From CBDDBU01 sp965226045 (GTDB taxonomy: Bacteria; Pseudomonadota; Alphaproteobacteria; VGEJ01), in assembly GCA_965226045.1 (NCBI GenBank), contig CBDDBU010000028.1, positions 558,001-622,000 on the forward strand: 64,000 nucleotides of DNA. Direction: 5' to 3'. A program made the position numbers and the translations under genes. Within the stretch, counting starts at the first letter, position 1. Each line of letters opens with the position of its first letter. Below the pieces are notes generated by a model. It saw only the letters and a program-made list of their open reading frames with translations, did not search any database and was not told the origin of the DNA. Shown here piece by piece: positions 44,392 through 53,370 of the stretch.

Positions 44392-45570
44392 GTGTCCTGA
44401 TCGATAAATGGATATGATTATGTTTCTATTTGTTTTTAGGAGGCGCGATTGATGGCGAGAGTGGCGGTGACGATCTCTTTGAGCGATGACGAGCGCGCCG
44501 AATTGGAGGCGCTGTCTCGTCGTCGCAAGACGTCGCAGGGGCTTGCGCGGCGGGCTCGGATCGTCTTGGCGGCGGCGGAAGGGTTGGAGAACAAGGAGAT
44601 CGCCGTTCGTCTCGAGGCGAGCGCGGACACCGTGGGCAAGTGGCGTCGCCGCTATGCGGCGGAGGGCCTCGACGGTCTGTACGACGAACCCCGCCCCGGC
44701 GCGCCGCGTCAAATCGGCGATGACGCCATCGCGGAAGCGGTCCGGCTGACGCTGGAAGAGACGCCGCCGGACGCGACCCATTGGAGCCTTCGCTCGATGG
44801 CGCGGGCGAGCGGCCACGCGCCCTCGACCATTCATCGCATCTGGCGGGCCTTCGGCTTGCAGCCGCATCGCTCGGAGACCTTCAAGCTGTCGAGCAATCC
44901 CTTCTTCGTGGAGAAGGTCCGCGACATCGTCGGTCTGTATTTGGCGCCGCCGGATCGTGCCCTGGTTCTCTGTGTCGACGAAAAGAGCCAGATCCAGGCC
45001 CTGGACCGTTCCCAGCCCCTCTTGCCGATGCGCCCCGGGCAGGCGGAGCGGCGCAGCCACGACTACAAGCGCCACGGCACGACCTCTCTCTTCGCGGCCC
45101 TCGACATCGCCACGGGAGAGATCATCGGCAAATGTTTCCCGCGCCATCGGGCCCGAGAGTTCCGCAAATTCCTCGACCTCGTCGAGGCGAACGTCCCTGG
45201 TGATCTCGACATCCACATCGTCATGGACAACTACGGGACCCACAAGACCAAGGCGATCCGCGACTGGTTCGCCAAACGGCCGCGCTGGCAGGCCCATTTC
45301 ACACCCACCAGCGCCTCCTGGCTGAACCAGGTCGAGCGCTGGTTCGGGCTGCTGACCGACAAGCAGATCAGGCGCGGCGTCCATCGCTCCACCAAGGAGT
45401 TGGAGCGCACCATCCTCGACTACATCGACACGACAAACCAGAACCCCAAACCCTTCAAATGGACCAAATCCGCCGATGACATCCTCGCCGCCATCCAGCG
45501 GTTCTGCCTCCGAACAATCGAAACCGCTGAACAGCAGGCGAAAATCATGCGAACTTCGGAATCGGGACAC
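44392..45570 (+). mobile_element. IS630-family element
   Basis: 1179 bp starting GTGTCCTGAT and ending ATCGGGACAC, flanked by TA on both sides (44390-44391 and 45571-45572), the TA target being the hallmark of IS630/Tc1 elements. It inserted into the TA of the CTAG at the right edge of IS1182 copy D. Removing it restores IS1182-CTAG-gtcaggcg. Confidence 0.93.
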
Positions 45571-45573
45571 TAG
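44452..45573 (+). CDS. IS630-family transposase
   Basis: 373 residues from ATG 44452, 8 bp after AGGAGG. The N-terminal helix-turn-helix is NKEIAVRLEASADTVGKWRR. The DDE domain has VLCVDEKSQIQALDRSQPLL, DIHIVMDNYGTHKTKAIRDW and TPTSASWLNQVERWFGLLTD, giving D, D and E. The stop codon TAG at 45571-45573 is made of the target TA plus the next base, so the protein end depends on the insertion site. Intact. Confidence 0.95.
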   Translation: MARVAVTISLSDDERAELEALSRRRKTSQGLARRARIVLAAAEGLENKEIAVRLEASADTVGKWRRRYAAEGLDGLYDEPRPGAPRQIGDDAIAEAVRLTLEETPPDATHWSLRSMARASGHAPSTIHRIWRAFGLQPHRSETFKLSSNPFFVEKVRDIVGLYLAPPDRALVLCVDEKSQIQALDRSQPLLPMRPGQAERRSHDYKRHGTTSLFAALDIATGEIIGKCFPRHRAREFRKFLDLVEANVPGDLDIHIVMDNYGTHKTKAIRDWFAKRPRWQAHFTPTSASWLNQVERWFGLLTDKQIRRGVHRSTKELERTILDYIDTTNQNPKPFKWTKSADDILAAIQRFCLRTIETAEQQAKIMRTSESGH

Positions 45574-45574
45574 G

Positions 45575-46129
45575 TCAGGCGAGTACCTTGACCTTTTTCC
45601 GGCTCTTGGGCTTGGCGGCCTTGGCCTTGTTCTTGGCCCTGGCCGTGAGAACCTCCTTGTGGGCCTTCTGGAGGGTCTTCCACGGCCGATCCTGTCCTTC
45701 GAAGTTGAACTCCACCTTGACCCCATGTGGGTCGAAGCAGAACAGCTGGTGCAGGTCCATGCCGGGGATCTCACGATCTTGCCACTTGATACCGTGGGCG
45801 TCCAAGCGGGCCGTGAACTTGTCGAAGCTAAGGGCGCGGAAGGCGATGTGATCGACGGCGCCGCTGTCCTTGACGCCAAAGCCGACCTGACCACCGATGG
45901 TGCCGTTGTGCTTGGGAAGTGGCGCGTCGGTCTCGATGATGTGGACCACCGGATTGAACCCGATATATAGCCACAGACCAGGCTCCTTGAAGGCGGGGCG
46001 GTAGCCTTCCTCGAACCCCAAACCATCCACGTAAAAACGACGGCATGCCTCGACATCGTTGGTCAGAATGTTCACGTGGTCGAGGCTCGCGATAACGGAC
46101 AATTTGCCGGTCTTCATATCAAGCGCCAT
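45575..46129 (-). CDS. VOC-fold (glyoxalase/dioxygenase superfamily) protein
   Basis: 184 residues from ATG 46129, chosen because GGAGGAGTACTC precedes it; the much longer frame upstream lacks such a site. Vicinal-oxygen-chelate fold: SVIASLDHVNILTNDVEACR, FYVDGLGFEEGYRPAFKEPG, LYIGFNPVVHIIETDAPLP, VDHIAFRALSFDKFTARLDA and FCFDPHGVKVEFNFE. The metal ligands could be His in LDHVN, His in VDHIAF and Glu in KVEF. The C-terminus is Lys-rich (ARAKNKAKAAKPKSRKK). The reaction is unknown. The stop lies 2 bp from the CTAG/IS edge. Confidence 0.82.
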   Translation of the reverse strand: MALDMKTGKLSVIASLDHVNILTNDVEACRRFYVDGLGFEEGYRPAFKEPGLWLYIGFNPVVHIIETDAPLPKHNGTIGGQVGFGVKDSGAVDHIAFRALSFDKFTARLDAHGIKWQDREIPGMDLHQLFCFDPHGVKVEFNFEGQDRPWKTLQKAHKEVLTARAKNKAKAAKPKSRKKVKVLA

Positions 46130-46375
46130 GAGTACTCCTCCGGTGGTCGGCCTGCACGATCGTGTCGGCGATCCATATACGGCTTGATGATACCGAACGC
46201 CGATCGGTGTGGCAATAACAGGGGGCCGCGCGGACGCTTTTTGGGGCCCCACCAGGGGCTGCTGGGCGAGCCAGGCGGCCATGCTAACATTGTCCTCGGT
46301 GTACGACCTCAAGTTGCAAACGACCCAGGTACGGGGGCGGTCACAATGCAGGTCGTGGGCACCCTGCGGGTAGCT
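46130..46375. other. Spacer upstream of the S8 relic
   Basis: About 245 bp with no gene of its own that I can support. It must hold the VOC promoter (AGGAGT site at 46131 on the reverse strand). A stretch near 46350 (GTGGGCACCCTGCGGGTAGC) may be the decayed HGTxVAG region of the S8 protease. Confidence 0.4.
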
Positions 46376-48298
46376 CGGCGGCCACGGCGTCGCCTTCAAT
46401 GCGCAGATTCTCGTGATCCGCGCCGATGCCGCCACGCTTTGCATCGACACCAGTTGCGGCTTCAGCGACACCGATCTCGCCAATGCGGTCGATTTTGCGG
46501 TCGCCCAAGGGGCCGCCGTCATCAACATGAGCCTGGGTGGTGCGGCGCCGAGCAGCGCCGCGCTACAAACGGCGATCCAGAATGCGGTCGCCGCCGGCGT
46601 CATTTTCGCCATCGCCGCCGGCAATCAGGCCGCCGCCAATCCGCTCAACCCGGCGGCGCTCGCCTCTGACCCCATCGTCAATGGTCAAATCATCGCGGTC
46701 GGCGCGTCGATCAGAACAACGCCCTCGCCACGTTCAGCAATCTGCCCGGGACCGCGCAGGACTTCTTCCTCGTCGCCCCCGCTGTCGCCATCGTCAGTAC
46801 CACCATCGGCGGCGGGTTTGCGGCGGCGAGCGGCACCTCGTTCGCCGCTCCTTATGTCTCCGGTGGCATCGCTCTGCTGCTCGAGCGCTTCCCCGACCTC
46901 ACCGCACAGGACGCTGTCAACATTCTCCTGACAACGGCGACCGACCTCGGCGCGGTGGGCATCGACGCGACCTTCAGCCGCAGTCTGATCAATCTCGCGG
47001 CGGCGCTGGCCCCACTTGGTACGCTGACTCTCTCCCTCGGCGACGAGGGCGGTGGTGGCGACGGCGTTGCGCGCGCTCAAAGCCAATCTCTCGACAGCGC
47101 GGTCCTGTCGCTCGATGACGGGGGTCTCACGCTCGGAGCGGCTTTCGGGGACGGGCTCGCGCACCAGCCATTGCTGCGTTCGGCGGTCGCCCTGGACAGT
47201 TTCGAGCGCGCCTACCTGGTCGACCTCACGGGCAAGATCGCGGTCGCGACGCCAGCCCCCGATGTCGGGGGCCTCTTGTTCAATCGAACCGCGACGCGCG
47301 CTGGCGGCCTCGATATCGTCCCCGACGGATTTCTCTCCTTGTCGCTGGCCGTGACGACGCTCGACCCAGGCGATGGCGTCGGCATTGCCCGACCGACCGA
47401 AGCCGAGCCCGAGGCCGAGGACGCCTCGATCACCCTACGCGGATCGCCGAAGCCGGGGCTCCAACTCGCACTCAGCCATGGCGCTTCCCCGCTCGCGTGC
47501 TTCGACCCCGCGTCCGGATCGGCCCCGACGCGGCGCCTTTTGCCCGGCGCATCCGCGGCGCCGGTCGCCGACATGGTCGCGGGCGGGACGGCGCTGATGC
47601 TCGATCAGGCTTTAAGGGGGTGGCACGCGCCTGCGCTTGGGAACCGCCGCCGTCCACCAGGCCTTCGATGACGTTTACGGCAAACGCTGGCGAGCAACCG
47701 CCGTGGCCGAGCTGGCGCATCAGTTCGCCGGAGGTGTCGGCCTGTCGACTCACGTGGGGGTCTTGCACGAAGAGGACAGCTTCCTCGGCAGCGTGTCCGC
47801 CGGCGCTTTCACCGCGAGCCGCGATTGGCGCTCCGCCTACTTCAGCGTCACGGCGACGGCGCCGCTGGTGGCCCACTGGTCTCTGGTCGCGCACCTTAGC
47901 GCCGGCATGACCCGTGTCGATGGCGGTGGGCTCGCCCTGATCGACGATTTTCGATCCTGACCACGTCCGCCCAGGGCATGGAACTGGTGCGCCGCGCGGT
48001 CTGGGGGGACGAGGATTGGCTCGGGCTGTCCGTCTCGCAGCCGTTGCGGCTGCACGCGGGAACGGCGCGAGTGACCCTTCCCGTCGCCTACGACTACGCT
48101 ACCGAAACCACGACCCGTGCCAGCCATCGAGGCAGCATGGTGCCACGCGGTCGCGAGATCAATCTCGAACTTGCGTACAGCTTCGGCGTCCCTGCCGGCG
48201 CCATCCAGGCCAACCTTCTGCATCGCCGCGAGCCTGGCCACGTCGCGAGCGCTGCTCCCGAGACCGTGATGCTCGTTCAGTTCAAGACGGTTTTCTGA
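46376..48298 (+). pseudogene. S8 (subtilase) autotransporter, multiply frameshifted
   Basis: Segments in different frames read as one protein: GGHGVAFNAQILVIRADA, VINMSLGGAAPSS, VIFAIAAGNQAA, then the catalytic Ser motif SGTSFAAPYVSGGIALL. After that come a low-complexity Gly/Asp passenger stretch and a C-terminal beta-barrel-like part (VAELAHQFAGGVGLSTHVGV ... ETVMLVQFKTVF with a terminal Phe). This is the arrangement of subtilase autotransporters. The N-terminus with signal peptide, catalytic Asp and clear His is gone, and at least three frameshifts are needed (about 46700, 47620 and 47950). Non-functional. Confidence 0.75.
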
Positions 48299-48323
48299 CC
48301 GCGCCGCCTCGGCACGCCCCTGC

Positions 48324-49430
48324 TCACGCTACCGCGACGGGCCCGATATGTCCGTCGACGTCGCGCGCGTAGCCGAGCGCCTCCACCCGTGCGACCAAAA
48401 GCTCGGGCCAGCTCACCTTGCCGGCGTCGTCACCGCCGATGATTGCCATCAACAGCTGCTCGCCATCGCTCTCGTTGCGAAAACCACGATCGACCCCAAC
48501 CGGCACGGAGATAACATCGAAGGGTTCGAGCACGATTTCGTTCTCGCCCTCATCGCCCCAATAGATCGCCCAGCGCCCGGTCAGCGCGACGAACACCTCC
48601 ACCGTCGTATGCCCGTGCAGGGAGGCGCCATGACCCTTTTCGGCCTTGATCATCGTGAGGTTGAAACCCTCGACTGCGGTGATTGCCGGTTTAAGGTCGG
48701 CGTCTTCGGTGACGCCGGGGCCGATCACATTGATGATTTTCCGCTTGTACTCCGGCAACAGCGAGTCGATGAAGGCGGCCTCGCTGAAGTCGAGCTGATC
48801 GAAGCGGGCGACCCGCGCTAAAACTTCCGCGCGCGCGATCGGGCGGCCCGTCGCGCCGTCGCTGACATCCTCGTGCCCAGCCCGCGCCAAGGCCCCACTT
48901 TCTCCCGCGTTCAGATCGACGATGTTGCCTCCCTCGTCAAGCGCGTAGCCGGCCTCCCGGGCGCCGGCGAGAAGATCTTGCGGCCACGCCACTTTGCCAG
49001 GATCGGTCCCGCCGATGATGGCGACCAGCACCGACTCCTCACCCTCAAGACACCGGAAGCCACGCATGATCCCCACCGGCACCGAGATCACGTCGAAGCG
49101 ATCCAGCTCGACCGCCTCCTCTCCGTGATCGCCCCAATGGATCTCCCAGCGACCGGTGAGCGGCATGAACACTTCGACGGTCTCGTGGCAGTGCAAGGCG
49201 GCGCCGCGCCCCTTGGCCGCTTGAATGTAGCCAATGTTGAAACCTTCGACCGCGGTGATGCCCGGCTGCATGCTTGGATCCTCGGTGACGCCCGCACCGA
49301 TCACGTTGATGATTTTGCGCTGGTATTCCGGCAACACGGAATCGAGGAACGCAGCCTCACTGAACGTGGCATCCGAATAGCGCGCCACCCGCGTCAACAT
49401 CTCCTGGACTGTCACGGTCTTGTTGCCCAT
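48324..49430 (-). CDS. Bicupin protein with two tandem homologous cupin domains
   Basis: 368 residues from ATG 49430 with GGAGGG just upstream; a longer frame exists without a site. Two near-equivalent halves: FSEAAFLDSVLPEYQRKIIN ... GAALHCHETVEVFMPLTGRW and FSEAAFIDSLLPEYKRKIIN ... GASLHGHTTVEVFVALTGRW. Each has a cupin core (H-x-H...E, then P-VG--RGF), so each could bind a metal. The linker between them is about 70 residues. Function unknown; related cupins include dioxygenases and isomerases. The internal duplication is clear from the sequence. Confidence 0.82.
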   Translation of the reverse strand: MGNKTVTVQEMLTRVARYSDATFSEAAFLDSVLPEYQRKIINVIGAGVTEDPSMQPGITAVEGFNIGYIQAAKGRGAALHCHETVEVFMPLTGRWEIHWGDHGEEAVELDRFDVISVPVGIMRGFRCLEGEESVLVAIIGGTDPGKVAWPQDLLAGAREAGYALDEGGNIVDLNAGESGALARAGHEDVSDGATGRPIARAEVLARVARFDQLDFSEAAFIDSLLPEYKRKIINVIGPGVTEDADLKPAITAVEGFNLTMIKAEKGHGASLHGHTTVEVFVALTGRWAIYWGDEGENEIVLEPFDVISVPVGVDRGFRNESDGEQLLMAIIGGDDAGKVSWPELLVARVEALGYARDVDGHIGPVAVA

Positions 49431-49548
49431 GGCACCCTCCTTCGGGACATAGCTGAATCTAGCCACGGGAGCGGCCAAAGGCGAGTCAATCGATCTGCGA
49501 TAGGGTAACCCCAAGGCAAGTTTCCGGGTCTTCTTGGCGCTACTCTAG

Positions 49549-51226
49549 CAGCCTGTCGGACTTGAGCCGGGAGTCGAAATAGGATTCGATGGTATCAGTT
49601 GATTTGCCCGCGCGTGATGGAGGCCGTCATGAGCAATTTCCGACCGGTCGACCGGGAGACGGGGTTTCTGCTGCCGCCGTCGGTGGAGGAATGGCTTCCC
49701 GAGCGGCATCTGGCGCGCTTCGTGGTCGAGGTGATCGAGCAGTTGGACCTCTCGGCGTTCGTGAAGGCCTATCGCGGCTCGGGCTCGGCGTCCTATCACC
49801 CGAGCATGCTGCTGGGGCTTCTGGTCTACGGCTACGCCACGGGGGTGTTTTCGAGCCGCAAGTTGGAGCGCGCGACCTATGATTCTGTCGCTTTCCGCTT
49901 CATCGCGGCCAACGATCATCCCGACCACGATACCATCGCCGCGTTCCGGCGGCGTTTTCTCGACCGGATCGAAGGGCTGTTCGTCGAGGTGCTGCTGCTG
50001 GCCCGGGAAGCCGGGGTGCTGAAGCTCGGCACGGTGGCGCTGGACGGCACCAAGGTGCACGCCAACGCGAGCCGGCACAGCGCGCTGTCGTGGAAACACG
50101 CCTGCGAGCTCGAAGCCCGGTTGAAGGCCGAGGTGGCGGAGTTGATGGCGTTGGCGGAGGCGGCCGATGGGGCGGATGTGCCCGACGGGATGTCGGTGCC
50201 CGAGGAACTGGCCCGGCGCGAGGATCGTCTGGCCCGCATCGCCGAGGCTAAGGCGGTGATCGAGGCGCGGGCGCGCGAACGCCTTGAGCGGGAACGGGCC
50301 GAGTACGAGGCGAAGCTCGAGGCGCGCGCGGAGAAGGCCGAGAAGACGGGCCGCAAGCCGGGCGGCCGTCCACCCGAGCCGCCGGTGGCCGGGCCCGGGC
50401 CGAAGGACCAGGTCAATCTGACCGACGCGGACTCGCGCATCATGCCGGTGGCCGGCGGCGGCTTCGAACAGGCCTACAACGCCCAAGCCCTGGTGGCGGC
50501 CGACAGCCTGCTGGTGGTCACCAACGACGTGGTCCAGGCCCCCAACGACAAGCGGCAAATCGAGCCGGCGCTGGAAGCGCTCGCCCGCCTTCCCGAGGCG
50601 CTGGGCGCGCCCGAGACCCTGCTGGCGGACAGCGGCTACTTCAGCGAGGCCAACGTGAACGCCTGCGCCGAGGCCGAGATCGCGCCGTTGATCACGCCCG
50701 GCCGGGAACGCCATCATCTCTCCTGGAAGGACCGCTTCGCCGGCGCGCCGCCGCCCCCGGAGAACCCGACGCCGCTGGAAGCGATGACACATCGACTGGC
50801 GACGCCCGAGGGCCGGCAACTCTACGCCCTGCGCAAGCAAACGCCGGAACCGGTGTTCGGCATCATCAAATCGGCCATGGGCTTCCGCCAGTTCTCGCTA
50901 CGCGGCCTGGACAAGGTCACGGGCGAATGGAACCTGGTGACCCTGGCCTGGAACATAAAGAGAATGTTCACCTTGCAATACGCTTGAGCAGGCGGCCGGA
51001 CTCCGTACCTCGCGAAAAGGAATAAGAGTATGCTCGCCTTGCGGCACGCGCGAGCAAGCGAACGTACTTCGTGCCCTCACGAGAGGGCATAAGAGTATAC
51101 TCACCCTGCGGTACGCGCGGCCAAGCGACCGCACTCCGTGTCCTCACGAAAGGCGCTCGATCCCATGACCTCTCCACATCGCGATCCGTCCACACCCATT
51201 CTCGCGGACCTCAGTCCGACAGGCTG
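49549..51226 (+). mobile_element. IS1182-family element, copy E
   Basis: 1678 bp between CTAG at 49545-49548 and 51227-51230. It occupies the space between the bicupin start (115 bp away) and the first gene of the F420 cluster (38 bp away), so native promoter DNA of both may be displaced. Confidence 0.95.
49629..50987 (+). CDS. IS1182-family transposase (copy E)
   Basis: 452 residues, complete, same start and end as copies B, C and D; no lesion seen. Its tail repeats (from about 50964) lead toward the F420 cluster in the same orientation, so read-through transcription could reach those genes. Confidence 0.95.
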   Translation: MSNFRPVDRETGFLLPPSVEEWLPERHLARFVVEVIEQLDLSAFVKAYRGSGSASYHPSMLLGLLVYGYATGVFSSRKLERATYDSVAFRFIAANDHPDHDTIAAFRRRFLDRIEGLFVEVLLLAREAGVLKLGTVALDGTKVHANASRHSALSWKHACELEARLKAEVAELMALAEAADGADVPDGMSVPEELARREDRLARIAEAKAVIEARARERLERERAEYEAKLEARAEKAEKTGRKPGGRPPEPPVAGPGPKDQVNLTDADSRIMPVAGGGFEQAYNAQALVAADSLLVVTNDVVQAPNDKRQIEPALEALARLPEALGAPETLLADSGYFSEANVNACAEAEIAPLITPGRERHHLSWKDRFAGAPPPPENPTPLEAMTHRLATPEGRQLYALRKQTPEPVFGIIKSAMGFRQFSLRGLDKVTGEWNLVTLAWNIKRMFTLQYA

Positions 51227-51264
51227 CTAGGCTCTGTCCTGGCTGGCCGGGATGCCCACCGGCG

Positions 51265-51684
51265 ATGCTGACGACCCAACAGCGCCAATTCATGGCCGCG
51301 TGGCGAATCGGACATCTCGCGACCGCGGACGCCAGCGCCCAACCCCACGTCATCCCGGTTTGTTTCGTGGTAATCGACGAGAACGCCTACGTCACTATCG
51401 ACGACAAGCCCAAGCGTCGCGACAGACCACTCAAGCGCCTGCGGAATATCGTCGAGAATCCGAGGGTGGCGCTGGTCGTCGATCGCTACGATGAGGACTG
51501 GTCGCGACTCGCCTGGGTCATGCTGCGAGGGCGAGCCGACGTGCTCGATGCGGGACCCGAGCATGATTTGGCACAGGAGGCTCTCAGGTCTCGCTATCCG
51601 CAGATGCGATCGATGGAGCTTGAGCAGCACCCAGTGATCGCGCTTCGCATCGACCGCGTCGCCAGTTGGGGCGCGCTGGAATAG
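51265..51684 (+). CDS. Pyridoxamine-oxidase-fold F420-dependent oxidoreductase
   Basis: 139 residues with a split beta-barrel flavin/deazaflavin-binding fold: RIGHLATADASAQPHVIPVC, FVVIDENAYVTIDDKPKRRD, PLKRLRNIVENPRVALVVDR, YDEDWSRLAWVMLRGRADVL. It resembles the Rv0121-type F420-dependent group rather than true PNP oxidase. The next genes make and use F420, which supports that cofactor. The ATG at 51265 has only a weak upstream site and lies 38 bp from the end of IS1182 copy E. Confidence 0.8.
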   Translation: MLTTQQRQFMAAWRIGHLATADASAQPHVIPVCFVVIDENAYVTIDDKPKRRDRPLKRLRNIVENPRVALVVDRYDEDWSRLAWVMLRGRADVLDAGPEHDLAQEALRSRYPQMRSMELEQHPVIALRIDRVASWGALE

Positions 51685-51709
51685 GCCGGCAACGGCCCAG
51701 GAAGGAAAC

Positions 51710-52672
51710 ATGGATTACGGATTCAACGTTCCCACCGGCGGCCCGCTCGCCAATCCCGACGATATTCTGGAGATCGTCCGCTTGGGTGAAAAGCTGGGTT
51801 TTAGCTACGTCCTTGTGCCTGACCACATCGTCATCCCGAGGCAGATCGGCTCGCGCTACCCCTATGCGTCGTCGGGTGAGTTTCCGGGCAATCCCGGCGG
51901 CGCCTGCCTCGATCAACTTACCTATCTTGCCTTTGTGGCCGCCGCGACGACGAGGCTTCGGCTGCTGACCTCCGTCATGGTGGTGCCGCATCGCAGCCCG
52001 GTGATGACGGCGAAGATGCTGGCAAGCCTCGATGTGCTGTCAAAGGGGCGGCTCACGATCGGCTGTGGGGTTGGCTGGATGCGCGAGGAGTTCGAGGCGA
52101 TTGGCGCGCCACCGTTCGAACAGCGTGGCACCGTTACGGACGAGTATATCGAGGTATTCCGCGATCTGTGGACCAGCGAGACGCCCGTCCACAACGGGCC
52201 CTTCGCTAAATACGACGGTATCTCGTTCGCGCCCAAACCTGTTCAGAAGCCGCATCCGCCGATCTGGATCGGTGGCGAGAGCGGTCCCGCCATCCGCCGA
52301 GCCGCGCGTCTTGGTGATGGCTGGTATCCGATTGGCAGCAACCCCAAGCATCCGCTCAATACGGCTGACAAGTTCGCGGCGGGTCTGGAGAAGTTGCGAG
52401 CCGCCGCCGAGGCGGTGGATCGCGACCCCAAGACCATTGATCTCGCCTTCTGGGGGACCTGGTATGACGAAGCAAAGGGGAAGGTCCGGACCGACGGCGA
52501 GCGCCACCTGCTGACGGGCTCGGCGGCCGATGTCGTTGCCGATGTCCAGGCGCTTGGCGATCTCGGCGTTCGGCACCTGTTCGTCAATCTCATGGGCGAG
52601 ACCAAGGACGCAATGACCGCGCGCATGGAACGCTTCGCTGGCGAGGTCATGACGGCCGCCGGCGGCACTTGA
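51710..52672 (+). CDS. LLM-class F420-dependent oxidoreductase
   Basis: 320 residues, luciferase-like (beta/alpha)8 barrel. Start ATG after AGGAAGGAAAC. LGEKLGFSYVLVPDHIVIPR, SPVMTAKMLASLDVLSKGRL with GCGVGWMREEFEAIG, and PIWIGGESGPAIRRAARLGD are the usual LLM motifs; the pattern of G-GVGW--EEFEA and WIGG--- is typical of F420-dependent members. Its stop is 8 bp before npdG. Substrate unknown; likely redox of a small organic molecule by reduced F420. Confidence 0.9.
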   Translation: MDYGFNVPTGGPLANPDDILEIVRLGEKLGFSYVLVPDHIVIPRQIGSRYPYASSGEFPGNPGGACLDQLTYLAFVAAATTRLRLLTSVMVVPHRSPVMTAKMLASLDVLSKGRLTIGCGVGWMREEFEAIGAPPFEQRGTVTDEYIEVFRDLWTSETPVHNGPFAKYDGISFAPKPVQKPHPPIWIGGESGPAIRRAARLGDGWYPIGSNPKHPLNTADKFAAGLEKLRAAAEAVDRDPKTIDLAFWGTWYDEAKGKVRTDGERHLLTGSAADVVADVQALGDLGVRHLFVNLMGETKDAMTARMERFAGEVMTAAGGT

Positions 52673-52680
52673 GCGAGCCG

Positions 52681-53370
52681 ATGGCCACGGACCATCCGGT
52701 GATCGCTGTTCTTGGCGGCACGGGCGCGCTTGGCCAGGGCTTGGCGAGGCGGTGGGCCGGGGCCGGCTACTCTCTCATACTGGGGTCTCGATCGCCCGAA
52801 CGGGCCGCCGCCGCCGCCGGGGAGATGCGGGCCGGGACCACTGCTTCGGTGGAGGGGTGCGGCAACGCCGAGGCGGCTGTCGGCGCTGATATCATCGTTC
52901 TCGCGGTTCCCTATGCGGGACGTGACGAGATTCTCGAAGCGGTCCGGGAGGGGGCGCGGGGCAAAGTATTTGTCGATGCCACCGTGCCTCTGTCGCTGCC
53001 GGTCGCGCGGGTCTCTCTGCCGCCCGACGGGGCGGCGGGCAGGGCGACGCAGGAATTTCTGGGCGATGGCGTCAAAGTGGTCTCCGCCCTGCAGAACGTT
53101 GCCGCCGATCATCTCGCCGACCCCGACCACGATATCGACTGTGATGTCTTGGTTTGCGGCAACGACAGAGGCGCGTGCGAGCGGGTGATCGAACTGGTCG
53201 AGGCGCTGGGTCTTCGCGGCTGGCATGCTGGTCGGATCGAAAACGCGGCTGCGGCCGAGGCGCTGACGTCGGTCCTCATCTTCATCAACCGCCGCTACGG
53301 CATTGACGGCGCCGGCCTGCGCATCACCGGTGCTTACGGGGATCGCGACGCGGGCGGGGCGAACGCTTGA
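52681..53370 (+). CDS. npdG: NADPH-dependent F420 reductase
   Basis: 229 residues from ATG 52681; an overlapping TTG at 52669 is the alternative. It interconverts NADPH and F420H2, supplying electrons to the oxidoreductases upstream. Dinucleotide-binding start VIAVLGGTGALGQGLARRWA, then LILGSRSPERAAAAA, DIIVLAVPYAGRDEILEAV, VVSALQNVAADHLADPDHDI with CDVLVCGNDRGACERVIELV, and a C-terminal INRRYGIDGAGLRITG. The NADP-preferring Arg follows the second strand (GSRSPERA). It overlaps cofE by 4 bp (TTGA). Confidence 0.92.
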   Translation: MATDHPVIAVLGGTGALGQGLARRWAGAGYSLILGSRSPERAAAAAGEMRAGTTASVEGCGNAEAAVGADIIVLAVPYAGRDEILEAVREGARGKVFVDATVPLSLPVARVSLPPDGAAGRATQEFLGDGVKVVSALQNVAADHLADPDHDIDCDVLVCGNDRGACERVIELVEALGLRGWHAGRIENAAAAEALTSVLIFINRRYGIDGAGLRITGAYGDRDAGGANA

